The notes under the pieces are model-generated. The model saw only the letters and a list, made by a program, of their open reading frames with translations. It had not been told where the DNA came from and did no database searches. The translations under genes and the position numbers were made by a program. Shown in pieces: positions 1 through 8,844 of a stretch of DNA of 64,000 nt. This stretch comes from Pelagibacteraceae bacterium (GTDB lineage: Bacteria; Pseudomonadota; Alphaproteobacteria; GCA-002720895). Position 1 is the stretch's first letter. The number at the start of each line of letters is the position of its first letter. Location of the stretch: NCBI GenBank assembly GCA_002717245.1, contig PBCY01000020.1, positions 13,482 to 77,481 on the forward strand, given 5' to 3'.

Positions 1-347
1 ATCCCTTTTAAAGTACCCCCTTCGGCACTGTCTTTTGTTTTTTTTTCAACAGATTTTTCTTGAGGCAAAACTTTTTTTACATCAATTTTTTTTTTAATTT
101 TTTTTTTAGCTTTTTTTTTAAGTTCTTTAATTTCAGGTATTTGTTTTTTTATAATTTTTTCTTTTTTAATAGATTCTTTAGGTGCCTCTTCGATATTTCC
201 AATAGCAGATAAGGTTATTGTAATTCGCTCTTCTTTTTTAAAAAGATTAATGTCAAAATCATTAAGAAAAAAAACAATGTAAACATGTAATAAAATTGAT
301 AAAAAGAAAGCAAAATTTAACGTCCAAATACTTGTTTTTTTTTCCAT
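1..347 (-). CDS. TonB/TolA-like periplasm-spanning protein, partial (C-terminus outside window)
   Basis: Own translation from ATG at 347: MEKKTSIWTLNFAFFLSILLHVYIVFFLND... then a Lys/Pro/Glu-rich linker; follows exbB-exbD-exbD on the same strand. Confidence 0.7.
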   Translation of the reverse strand, partial: MEKKTSIWTLNFAFFLSILLHVYIVFFLNDFDINLFKKEERITITLSAIGNIEEAPKESIKKEKIIKKQIPEIKELKKKAKKKIKKKIDVKKVLPQEKSVEKKTKDSAEGGTLKG

Positions 348-348
348 T

Positions 349-744
349 TTATTTTTTTACGTAATTAGTTTCTACCACTACTTTTTTTATTTTTTCAGTT
401 TCTAATATTTTTAAAACTTTTAAAAAGTATTCTGAAGGTGTTTCAGCATCTATTTTTAAAGATATTTCGCTTGGTTTTCTTGCTCTAATAATTTCTAAAT
501 AGTTACTCTTTTTTAGTTCTTTTTTTCTATTTTGACTGTCGATAAAAACTTCTCCATTTTTTTTTACAATAATTGTTAAAAAAGGCGTTAAAGGATCATT
601 TTTAATTATAGATTCTGGTATATTAATTTTATGTGGGTCAATTTTAGTTATTGTTCCTGCTAACATAAAAAAAATTAACATTAAAAAAATAATGTTAATT
701 AGTGGAATCAAATTGATTTGTTTAATTTTTTTTTTTGTAGACAT
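349..744 (-). CDS. exbD: ExbD/TolR family protein (first paralog; TM Asp replaced by Asn)
   Basis: INLIPLINIIFLMLIFFMLAGTI aligns with the ExbD TM segment; tandem with a second ExbD and ExbB. Confidence 0.85.
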   Translation of the reverse strand: MSTKKKIKQINLIPLINIIFLMLIFFMLAGTITKIDPHKINIPESIIKNDPLTPFLTIIVKKNGEVFIDSQNRKKELKKSNYLEIIRARKPSEISLKIDAETPSEYFLKVLKILETEKIKKVVVETNYVKK

Positions 745-746
745 TA

Positions 747-1154
747 TTATATATTTACCAATTTAATATTATCTGTACCAGCAAGCCTAACTTCTTCTAT
801 AAGTCTTATTACATTTTGTACAGGAATTTTTTTATGACTTTTAATTAAAATAGTTTTTTTTGAATCGTTTTTAATACTATTAATTATTTTTCCTCTAATA
901 TTATCAATATCAATTTTTTTATTATTTAAATAAATAAAACCTTTTTCATTTAAAATTATTACAATTGTATTTTTTTTACTTTCTATCTGTATAGACTCAC
1001 TGCTATCTAAATTAACTTCTATTGTGCTTTTTTGAATAAATGAGGTTGCTAGCATAAAAAAAACAAGTAAAAGAAAAACTATATCAATTAAAGGAGTAAT
1101 ATTAATTGATATTAATTCCTTTTCTTCTTTTTGATAAAAATTATGGGTTTTCAA
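747..1154 (-). CDS. exbD: ExbD/TolR family protein (second paralog, Asp retained)
   Basis: ISINITPLIDIVFLLLVFFMLATSF, canonical ExbD/TolR TM motif. Confidence 0.9.
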   Translation of the reverse strand: MKTHNFYQKEEKELISINITPLIDIVFLLLVFFMLATSFIQKSTIEVNLDSSESIQIESKKNTIVIILNEKGFIYLNNKKIDIDNIRGKIINSIKNDSKKTILIKSHKKIPVQNVIRLIEEVRLAGTDNIKLVNI

Positions 1155-1157
1155 TTT

Positions 1158-1814
1158 TTATTTTTTAAAATTTAGCAGAGTATTAGTTCTTACAACGGTA
1201 TCATTTATTTTATCTCTTGTATTACTAATTTTATTTTCGAAAAGATGATACGCAGCTAAAGCTGGTATAGCAATTGCAAGTCCAAATGCAGTTGTTAAAA
1301 GAGCTTCCCATATTCCCCCAGCTAGTAATGCTGGATCTATTTGTGAACCAGCTTTTTCTAAATTTAGGAAAGCTTTTATCATTCCAAGAACAGTTCCGAA
1401 TAAACCTAAAAGTGGGCTAATACTTGCTACAACTTCCAACCCTCCAAGGTAATTTTCTAAATTTCTTATTTCTTGAGAAATGATTCTTGAAATTTCAGCT
1501 TCTCTTGATTCTTTATCAAATCTTCTATCATTTTTTGTAATAATAACTACTTCTATAATTCTTGCTAAAGGGTTTTTAATTTTTTGTATATCGGTTAAAA
1601 GTTTTTTCGCATTACTACCATTTAATTTAGTTAAAATTTCTTCAATTTTATTTGTTCTTGATAAAGCCGCAGCAAAAAATTGTATTAATTTAATGAAAAT
1701 TATTGCAAAAGCAAATATAGAAAAGCCAAGCAAAATAAACATTACAGGACCTCCCTTTGCTAAAAGATCTAAATTGTTTAGGTTATCTAAATTTATGAAT
1801 TCTAATATATCCAT
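1158..1814 (-). CDS. exbB: MotA/TolQ/ExbB family proton channel
   Basis: SPLLGLFGTVLGMIKAF and EALLTTAFGLAIAIPALAAYH motifs. Confidence 0.92.
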   Translation of the reverse strand: MDILEFINLDNLNNLDLLAKGGPVMFILLGFSIFAFAIIFIKLIQFFAAALSRTNKIEEILTKLNGSNAKKLLTDIQKIKNPLARIIEVVIITKNDRRFDKESREAEISRIISQEIRNLENYLGGLEVVASISPLLGLFGTVLGMIKAFLNLEKAGSQIDPALLAGGIWEALLTTAFGLAIAIPALAAYHLFENKISNTRDKINDTVVRTNTLLNFKK

Positions 1815-1842
1815 TAATAAAAATAATAATTAAACCATTACC

Positions 1843-2121
1843 TTATTTCATACAATCTTCAATCATCTTTGATCTACTTTTAGATAGTTTTATTTCATCA
1901 ATCTCATTTTCGATATTATAAAAGTCAATCATTGTATCATCAGTTTGAAGCATTTCATTTCTATCTTGATTGATATTTAACTTTGTTTCAATATTACGAT
2001 TAGCATCTTTAAGACAAATTTTATATTTTTTACTTTGTTGATTATATTGCAAAGTATTAAAATTTTGTCCGCATGATACAATTAAAAAAGATAAAGATAT
2101 AATAAAAATACTTTTTTTCAT
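1843..2121 (-). CDS. Small putative lipoprotein, unknown function
   Basis: Signal peptide and lipobox (LIVSCGQ); 28 bp upstream of exbB, same strand. Confidence 0.6.
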   Translation of the reverse strand: MKKSIFIISLSFLIVSCGQNFNTLQYNQQSKKYKICLKDANRNIETKLNINQDRNEMLQTDDTMIDFYNIENEIDEIKLSKSRSKMIEDCMK

Positions 2122-2206
2122 AGGGTTTGTGTTGTTTAAAAATTAATTAAATATAATATTACATTAATTTTAAAAAAATAGTTTTAATAATTTTCTTTTT
2201 CTATTA

Positions 2207-2626
2207 ATGGTAAAAAAAACATATTTTAACAATTTAAAGGTAAATCAATCTTATACAGAAAGTATAAAAGTTACAGAAACTATCATTAAAAGATTTGCCA
2301 GTGCTTCAAAAGATAAAAATCCAATACATTTAAATGAAAAATTTGCAAAAAAAACAATTTTTAAAACTAGAATTGCACATGGTATGTTAATAGCTTCATT
2401 TATTTCTTCGGTTATCGGAAATAAATTCCCAGGCCAAGGTACAATATATGTCTCTCAAAATTTAGAATTTAAACGACCAGTTAAAATTAACGATATTGTT
2501 AAAATTAAAGTGGTTTTAGAAAAAAAAATAGAAAAAAAAAGATGGTGTCAACTTAAAACAATCTGTTTTGTAAAAAATAAAATTGTTTTAGAGGGAATAG
2601 CTGTTGTTATACCTCCTAACAAATAG
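2207..2626 (+). CDS. MaoC-like (R)-specific enoyl-CoA hydratase
   Basis: KDKNPIHLNEKFAKKTIFKTRIAHGMLIASFIS hotdog hydratase motif. Confidence 0.88.
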   Translation: MVKKTYFNNLKVNQSYTESIKVTETIIKRFASASKDKNPIHLNEKFAKKTIFKTRIAHGMLIASFISSVIGNKFPGQGTIYVSQNLEFKRPVKINDIVKIKVVLEKKIEKKRWCQLKTICFVKNKIVLEGIAVVIPPNK

Positions 2627-2636
2627 ATAAACTGAT

Positions 2637-3563
2637 ATGAAAGTCCTAAATGGATATTCAAAAATAAAAAAAGATACTGTTTTAACAATTGGAAATTTTG
2701 ATGGAGTTCATAAAGGACATAAAAAAATTATTAAACAAACGGTTCAGCTTTCAAAAAAAAATAATTTAAAATCTGTTGTTGTAACCTTTAATCCGCATCC
2801 AATAGAGTTTTTTAAAAAAAATCACGAACCATTTAAATTAACAAATAATATAACTAAAATTGATGAAATTAAAAAATTAGGAGTTGATTATATAGTTTTT
2901 TTAAAATTTAATAGAAAGCTAAACAAATTACCACCTGAGGACTTTATAAAGAAACTTATAAAATTTAAGCCAAAATTTATTGTAGTTGGATATAATTTTC
3001 ACTTTGGATATAAAAGAAAAGGAAATACAAGTTTATTAAGAAAATTTGCATTAAAATACTGCTACTCACTTAAAGTCGTTAAACCAATTGTAAATAAAAA
3101 TAAAAAAGTATTTAATTCCACATTTATTAGAAAAAAATTAAAATATGGAGAATATAATGTTGCAAAAGAAATGTTAGGACGAAATTGGCTAATAGAAGGT
3201 ACAATTATTAAGGGTAGCGGTAGAGGACAAAAAATAGGTTATAGAACAGCAAATTTTCTATTAAAAGACTACATTGTGCCAATGAAAGGTGTGTATTTAA
3301 CACAAAGTTATTTTGAAAAAAATAAAAAAAAAAAATATTTTGGATTAGCAAATATAGGAACTAGACCAACATTTAAAGGAAAAAAAATTTTTTTTGAAAA
3401 TCATTTTTTTAACTCTAAAAAATTTTTGTATGGAAAAAAAATATTTGTTGAATTATTAGAGTTTTTACGTAAAGAAAAGAAATTTGCTAATATTATTAAA
3501 TTGAAAGAACAAATAGAAAAAGATATTTTACTTGCAAAAAAAATTATAAAAGGAAATAAATGA
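2637..3563 (+). CDS. ribF: Bifunctional riboflavin kinase/FAD synthetase
   Basis: TIGNFDGVHKGHKKII, FNPHP, and C-terminal flavokinase GRGQKIGYRTANF. Confidence 0.95.
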   Translation: MKVLNGYSKIKKDTVLTIGNFDGVHKGHKKIIKQTVQLSKKNNLKSVVVTFNPHPIEFFKKNHEPFKLTNNITKIDEIKKLGVDYIVFLKFNRKLNKLPPEDFIKKLIKFKPKFIVVGYNFHFGYKRKGNTSLLRKFALKYCYSLKVVKPIVNKNKKVFNSTFIRKKLKYGEYNVAKEMLGRNWLIEGTIIKGSGRGQKIGYRTANFLLKDYIVPMKGVYLTQSYFEKNKKKKYFGLANIGTRPTFKGKKIFFENHFFNSKKFLYGKKIFVELLEFLRKEKKFANIIKLKEQIEKDILLAKKIIKGNK

Positions 3564-6331
3564 ATTATAAAGATACGCTATTTTTACCTGAAACAGAGTT
3601 TAGTATGAAGGCTAGCTTGCCAACTAATGAACCTAAGATTTTACAAAAATGGAAAAAAGAAAATCTTTATGAGAAGTTAAGAAAGAAACTAAAAAAAAAT
3701 AAAAAATTTACTTTACATGACGGACCACCTTATGCAAATGGACATTTGCACATGGGTCATGCGTTAAATAAAATTCTGAAAGATATAATTGTTAGATCAA
3801 AACAAATGCAGGGTTTAGACGCAGCTTTTGTTCCAGGATGGGATTGCCATGGCTTGCCTATTGAATGGGAAGTCGAACAGGAAATAAGAAAAAAAGGAGA
3901 AAATAAAAAAAAAACTTCAATTAAAGAATTTAGAAACAAATGCAGAGTGTTTGCAGAAAACTGGATAAAAGTTCAAAAAGAAGAATTTGAACGTTTTGGA
4001 GTTTTAGGCGATTGGAATAATTTTTATTCAACTATGTCGTATAAAGCTGAGGCGCAAATAGTTAGAGAATTAGGAAAATTTTTATTAAATGGGTCTTTAT
4101 ACAGAGGGTCTAGACCAGTAATGTGGTCAGTGGTTGAAAAAACAGCTTTAGCTGATGCAGAAGTTGAATATAAAGATAAAACCGATAATGCTATTTATGT
4201 TTTATTTCCAATTGATAAAACAAATCTAAAAATTAAAAATATAGAAAATACAAATATTTTAATTTGGACAACAACTCCATGGACCATACCAGGAAATAGA
4301 GCTTTAGCTTTTAATAAAAATTTTTCATATAGTTTAGTAAATGAAAAAAAATCTAATAATAAGTTTATAGTTGCAAGTGATTTAATTGATAAATTAAAAA
4401 AAGAAACTGAACTAGAAATCGAAGAAATTGAAAAATTTTCTGGCATTGAACTTGAAAAAACTATATGCAAACACCCTTTGCATGGCGACGGTTACAAATT
4501 TCAAGTACCTTTATTAGCTGCAGAATTCGTTACAAAAGAAGAAGGAACGGGAATTGTTCATATAGCACCTGGACACGGTATTGATGATTTTAATCTTGCA
4601 AAAAAAAATAATATATCAGTCCCAAAAACTGTAGATGAAAGGGGAATTTATTATAATGATGTTCCTTTATTAAACGGAACACATGTTTTTAAAGCTGATG
4701 ATAAGGTTATAGAATTATTAAGTAAAAATAAGAAACTTCTTTATAAAACAAACATTTTTCATAGTTACCCCCATTCATGGAGATCTAAAAAACCTTTAAT
4801 ATACAGAAATACAACTCAGTGGTTTATTTCTTTAGAAAAAAAAAAATTAAGAGAAAAAGCTTTAGAAGCTCTTAAAAATATAAAATTTTTTCCTGAGAAA
4901 GGAAAAAATAGAATTACTTCAATGATAAAAGATAGGCCTGATTGGTGTATTTCCAGGCAAAGATTTTGGGGAGTACCAATTCCAATATTTGTAAATAAAA
5001 AAACAAACGAACCATTAATTGACGAAAATATAATAGAAAATGTTGCAAAAATTTTCGAAAAAAAAGGGAGCGACTCATGGTTTGAATTAGATAATAGCGA
5101 GTTTCTTGGTAATAAATATGATAAAAATAATTTTGATAAAATTAATGATGTTATAGAAGTTTGGTTTGATAGTGGATCAAGTCATTCATATGTGCTAGAG
5201 AAGAGAAAAGATTTAGAATGGCCAGCAGATTTATATTTAGAAGGGTCTGATCAGCATAGAGGTTGGTTTCATTCATCTTTATTAGAATCTTGTGGAACAA
5301 GGAATAAAGCTCCTTATAAAAGTATTTTATCTCATGGATTTGTTGTTGACGGAAAAGGAAAAAAAATGTCGAAATCTGAAGGTAATGTGTTTTCCCCTAA
5401 AGAAATTATAAATAAATATGGAACAGATATCTTGAGATTATGGACTGTTGCCTCAGACTATTTTGAAGATATTAAAATTGATGAGAATATAATTAAATCA
5501 CAAGTTGATTCATATAGAAGAATTAGAAATACATTTCGCTTTTTAATTGGAAATCTTAGAGACTATAAGGAAACAGAAAAAATAAGTTATGAAGATCTTC
5601 CTGATATAGAAAAATATATATTATTTAGAATATGGGAAATTGATGAAATAATAGAAAAATCTATCAAAGAAAATAATTATCATAAAATATATAAAGTATT
5701 ACTTGTTTTTTGTTCAAATGATTTATCTTCATTCTATTTTGATATTAGAAAAGATTGTTTATATTGCGATGATTATAAAAGTAAAAAAAGAAAAGCTTGT
5801 AGATATACTTTAAAAATAATTTTTGATTTTTTAACTGCTTGGTTTGCACCAATATTATGCTTTACTGCAGAAGAAGCATGGCTTTCTAATAATTTTAATA
5901 ATAAAGAAAGTGTGCATTTAAGACTATTTCCTAAAGCTGAAAAAAATTGGGGAAAAAAAGATATAGGAAATAAATGGAAGGCAATAATTAGTTTAAGAAA
6001 AGTTGTTACAAGTGCAATTGAAATTCAAAGAGAAAAAAAAATCATTGGTTCCAGTTTAGAAGCATCAACTGAGTTAAAAGTTTCAGAAAAAATAAATAAA
6101 TATTTGAATGATATTAACTTAAATGATCTTTTAATAGTTTCTTCAGCAAAAATAGTAAACAAATTATCTGGAGAAACCTTTACTTTAGAAGATGTAAAAG
6201 ATATACATGTAAAAATAAAAAAAGCGGATGGAGAAAAATGTGAAAGATGTTGGGTTATATCTCCTGATGTTAAAAATAATCAAAATTTGTGTAATAGATG
6301 TAAAAAAGTAGTTCAAAATGAGCAAGATTAA
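3560..6331 (+). CDS. ileS: Isoleucyl-tRNA synthetase
   Basis: HGPPYANGHLHMGHALNK, KMSKSEGN, C-terminal zinc motif CERCW...CNRC. Confidence 0.98.
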   Translation: MNYKDTLFLPETEFSMKASLPTNEPKILQKWKKENLYEKLRKKLKKNKKFTLHDGPPYANGHLHMGHALNKILKDIIVRSKQMQGLDAAFVPGWDCHGLPIEWEVEQEIRKKGENKKKTSIKEFRNKCRVFAENWIKVQKEEFERFGVLGDWNNFYSTMSYKAEAQIVRELGKFLLNGSLYRGSRPVMWSVVEKTALADAEVEYKDKTDNAIYVLFPIDKTNLKIKNIENTNILIWTTTPWTIPGNRALAFNKNFSYSLVNEKKSNNKFIVASDLIDKLKKETELEIEEIEKFSGIELEKTICKHPLHGDGYKFQVPLLAAEFVTKEEGTGIVHIAPGHGIDDFNLAKKNNISVPKTVDERGIYYNDVPLLNGTHVFKADDKVIELLSKNKKLLYKTNIFHSYPHSWRSKKPLIYRNTTQWFISLEKKKLREKALEALKNIKFFPEKGKNRITSMIKDRPDWCISRQRFWGVPIPIFVNKKTNEPLIDENIIENVAKIFEKKGSDSWFELDNSEFLGNKYDKNNFDKINDVIEVWFDSGSSHSYVLEKRKDLEWPADLYLEGSDQHRGWFHSSLLESCGTRNKAPYKSILSHGFVVDGKGKKMSKSEGNVFSPKEIINKYGTDILRLWTVASDYFEDIKIDENIIKSQVDSYRRIRNTFRFLIGNLRDYKETEKISYEDLPDIEKYILFRIWEIDEIIEKSIKENNYHKIYKVLLVFCSNDLSSFYFDIRKDCLYCDDYKSKKRKACRYTLKIIFDFLTAWFAPILCFTAEEAWLSNNFNNKESVHLRLFPKAEKNWGKKDIGNKWKAIISLRKVVTSAIEIQREKKIIGSSLEASTELKVSEKINKYLNDINLNDLLIVSSAKIVNKLSGETFTLEDVKDIHVKIKKADGEKCERCWVISPDVKNNQNLCNRCKKVVQNEQD

Positions 6332-6794
6332 AATATTATTTTTTATATTAATACCTGTTTTTGTTTTTTTTGATCAACTGAGCAAAAGATGGGCATTAGA
6401 AAATGTTTTCAAACCAAATACAGTCATAGAAATTAATGAATATTTAAATTTTGTTCCAGTGTGGAATGAAGGAATTACTTTTGGTTTATTATCAAATATC
6501 GTAAATATAAATTTTTTCATGATCATAATAACCACAATTATCATCTTGTTTCTTTTTTTATGGTTTATAAAAACAAAAAAAATAAACTTAAATATTTCTT
6601 TAACATTTATAATTTCAGGAGCATTAGGAAATCTTTTTGATCGGTTCAATCACCAAGCTGTAGTTGATTTTATAGATATTCATATTGGGAAATACCATTG
6701 GCCAGCATTCAATTTAGCAGATAGTTGTATAACAATAGGCGCATTTATATATATTTTTATTATTTTTACTAGCCAAAAAGATAATATTGCTTAA
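6318..6794 (+). CDS. lspA: Lipoprotein signal peptidase
   Basis: FDQLSKRW, GNLFDR, VVDFIDIH, FNLADSCI motifs; 14-bp overlap with ileS. Confidence 0.96.
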   Translation: MSKIKILFFILIPVFVFFDQLSKRWALENVFKPNTVIEINEYLNFVPVWNEGITFGLLSNIVNINFFMIIITTIIILFLFLWFIKTKKINLNISLTFIISGALGNLFDRFNHQAVVDFIDIHIGKYHWPAFNLADSCITIGAFIYIFIIFTSQKDNIA

Positions 6795-6805
6795 GTTTAT
6801 AAGTA

Positions 6806-7468
6806 ATGAGATATTTAAAAAAATTTTATTTTATCGTAATTTCAGTAATTTTACTTTCTTCTTGCGGATTAGTAGGAGGAGGAGATGAAGTAGAAGTAAG
6901 CGAAAATTCTGTTTTATCTGGCCCGCCTCTCGCAATTCCACCAGAGTTTGATATTGATGGACAAAATGCACAGCAACAATCGTCACCTAATTATGATCTA
7001 CAAAATTCAAATGAATTAGAAGAAACTGAAAATTTTGAGAATATACCAACATACCAAGAAAATGAAAATGAAGATGTTTATTTTGAAAATGTTCCAAATG
7101 TTGCAAACATTGATAATGATGTACAAAGTAATGATGTACAAAGTTTTGAAAATTACAATCCAAACTTAAACCAAGTCTCAAAACAGACACAAGTTAATAA
7201 TAATGTTAGAGTACAAAGAGTTAATAGGTCATCTGTTCCTTCGGATGCTTATAATTTTGGAAAAGTCATAACAAATAAAAGAAAAACTTATGCGCAAAAA
7301 AAAGAAAGTTTTTCAGGTTTTGGAGTGCAAAATTTTGAGCAAACACAAGGTATAGGAAATAATAATAATTTATCAAAAGAAGAAGAATTTTTGTTAGAAG
7401 ATCTTATTAATCAACAAAATACGATATCTGAACCCGATGAATTTGATACTAGGGGAGACTCTGAATAA
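6806..7468 (+). CDS. DUF3035-type lipoprotein
   Basis: Lipobox LLSSCGLVGG and LSGPPLAIPPEFDI segment typical of alphaproteobacterial DUF3035 proteins. Confidence 0.7.
   Translation: MRYLKKFYFIVISVILLSSCGLVGGGDEVEVSENSVLSGPPLAIPPEFDIDGQNAQQQSSPNYDLQNSNELEETENFENIPTYQENENEDVYFENVPNVANIDNDVQSNDVQSFENYNPNLNQVSKQTQVNNNVRVQRVNRSSVPSDAYNFGKVITNKRKTYAQKKESFSGFGVQNFEQTQGIGNNNNLSKEEEFLLEDLINQQNTISEPDEFDTRGDSE
7115..7144 (+). repeat. Perfect 15-bp tandem duplication (AATGATGTACAAAGT x2)
   Basis: Read directly; encodes NDVQS-NDVQS in frame. Confidence 0.95.
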
Positions 7469-7527
7469 ATCTTTTTTTTTTTTAAAAAAAAATTAACTTA
7501 TTATTCAATCTTTTTATATTTTTAAAA

Positions 7528-8841
7528 ATGAGAATTTTTTTATTATTGATAATATTCTTTTTTTCAAAGCAGGTTTCTGCTGAATTTAACCCTAAAACTT
7601 ACACTTTAAAAAATGGATTAGAAATTGTTGTACTGGAGAATCATAAAGTACCTGCAATAGCTCATTCTATTTGGTACAAAGTTGGTTCAGCTGATGAACC
7701 AAATGGTAAGTCTGGTATAGCTCATTTTTTAGAGCATCTTTTATTTAAGGGAACTGAAAAATTAAAACCTGGTGAATTTTCTCAAATAATTGCAAAAAAC
7801 GGTGGAAAAGAAAATGCTTTTACAAGTAAAAATTATACTGGTTACTTTCAACTAATTCATAAATCTAAACTAGATTTAGTTATGTCTTTAGAGGCAGATA
7901 GAATGAAAAATATAAAATTAATTGAAAAAGAATTTGAAAGTGAAAAAACCGTTGTATTAGAAGAAAGATATTCAAGAGTAGATAACAATCCATCTGCTTT
8001 ACTTTCAGAGCAGATTAATGCTTCTTTATTTATGAATCATCCATATCGAAAACCAATTATAGGATGGGAGCATGAAATAAAAACTCTAAGCTTGAAGGAT
8101 GTTATGAGCTTTTATAAAAAATATTATGCACCTAATAATGCTATTATTGTTATTTGTGGCGATGTCTACTTAAAAGATGTTGTTAAAGTTGCAAAAAAAC
8201 ATTTTGGATCAATTAAACCATCAAAAATTGAAGAGAGATTATGGACAAAAGAACCAACACAACATGCCCCGAGAGCAGTTTTTTTAAAATCTGAAAATAC
8301 CGCTATACCAGTTTTTAAAAGATATTATTTAGCTCCAACTTATACTAAATCAAAAAAAGAATCTATTGCTTTAGAGGTTTTCACTGAAATCTTTGGCAAT
8401 CCCTCAACAGGAATGTTGTTTGAAGAATTTGTGAAAAATAAGAAAATAGCAACTAGTGCATCTGCTTATTATTATCCAGATGGTTTCGGTGAAACTAGTT
8501 TTACTATAAGTATTGTCCCAAAAAAGGGAATTACTTTAAATAAGATAGAATCCGAATTAAACAGATATCTAAAAGAAATTAAAAAAAATTCTATTAGTGA
8601 TATTGAATTAAAAAGTACTAAGAAAAGATTGGTTAATGAAACTATTTTTGCACAAGATAGTTTATATATGGGTATGAGAATATTTGGATCGTCACTGTCT
8701 ACGGGATATTCTTTAAAAGATATAATTAATTGGCCTAATGATATCCAAAAAGTTTCTCAAAAAGATTTACAAAATATTTTTTTAAGTTTTTTTGATTTAA
8801 ATAAGTCGGTTACAGGACTTTTATTGCCGAAGGATAAATAA
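7528..8841 (+). CDS. M16 family zinc protease (HXXEH present)
   Basis: SGIAHFLEHLLFKGTEKLKPGEFS. Confidence 0.95.
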   Translation: MRIFLLLIIFFFSKQVSAEFNPKTYTLKNGLEIVVLENHKVPAIAHSIWYKVGSADEPNGKSGIAHFLEHLLFKGTEKLKPGEFSQIIAKNGGKENAFTSKNYTGYFQLIHKSKLDLVMSLEADRMKNIKLIEKEFESEKTVVLEERYSRVDNNPSALLSEQINASLFMNHPYRKPIIGWEHEIKTLSLKDVMSFYKKYYAPNNAIIVICGDVYLKDVVKVAKKHFGSIKPSKIEERLWTKEPTQHAPRAVFLKSENTAIPVFKRYYLAPTYTKSKKESIALEVFTEIFGNPSTGMLFEEFVKNKKIATSASAYYYPDGFGETSFTISIVPKKGITLNKIESELNRYLKEIKKNSISDIELKSTKKRLVNETIFAQDSLYMGMRIFGSSLSTGYSLKDIINWPNDIQKVSQKDLQNIFLSFFDLNKSVTGLLLPKDK

Positions 8842-8844
8842 TAT

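Noticed and set aside
1480-1833. 117-aa plus-strand ORF over exbB
   Set aside because: Fully antisense to a clearly conserved gene; low-complexity translation, typical AT-rich shadow ORF.
7469-7500. T-run followed by A-run after the DUF3035 gene as intrinsic terminator
   Set aside because: Inverted homopolymers are common in this composition; no GC stem, so termination cannot be supported.
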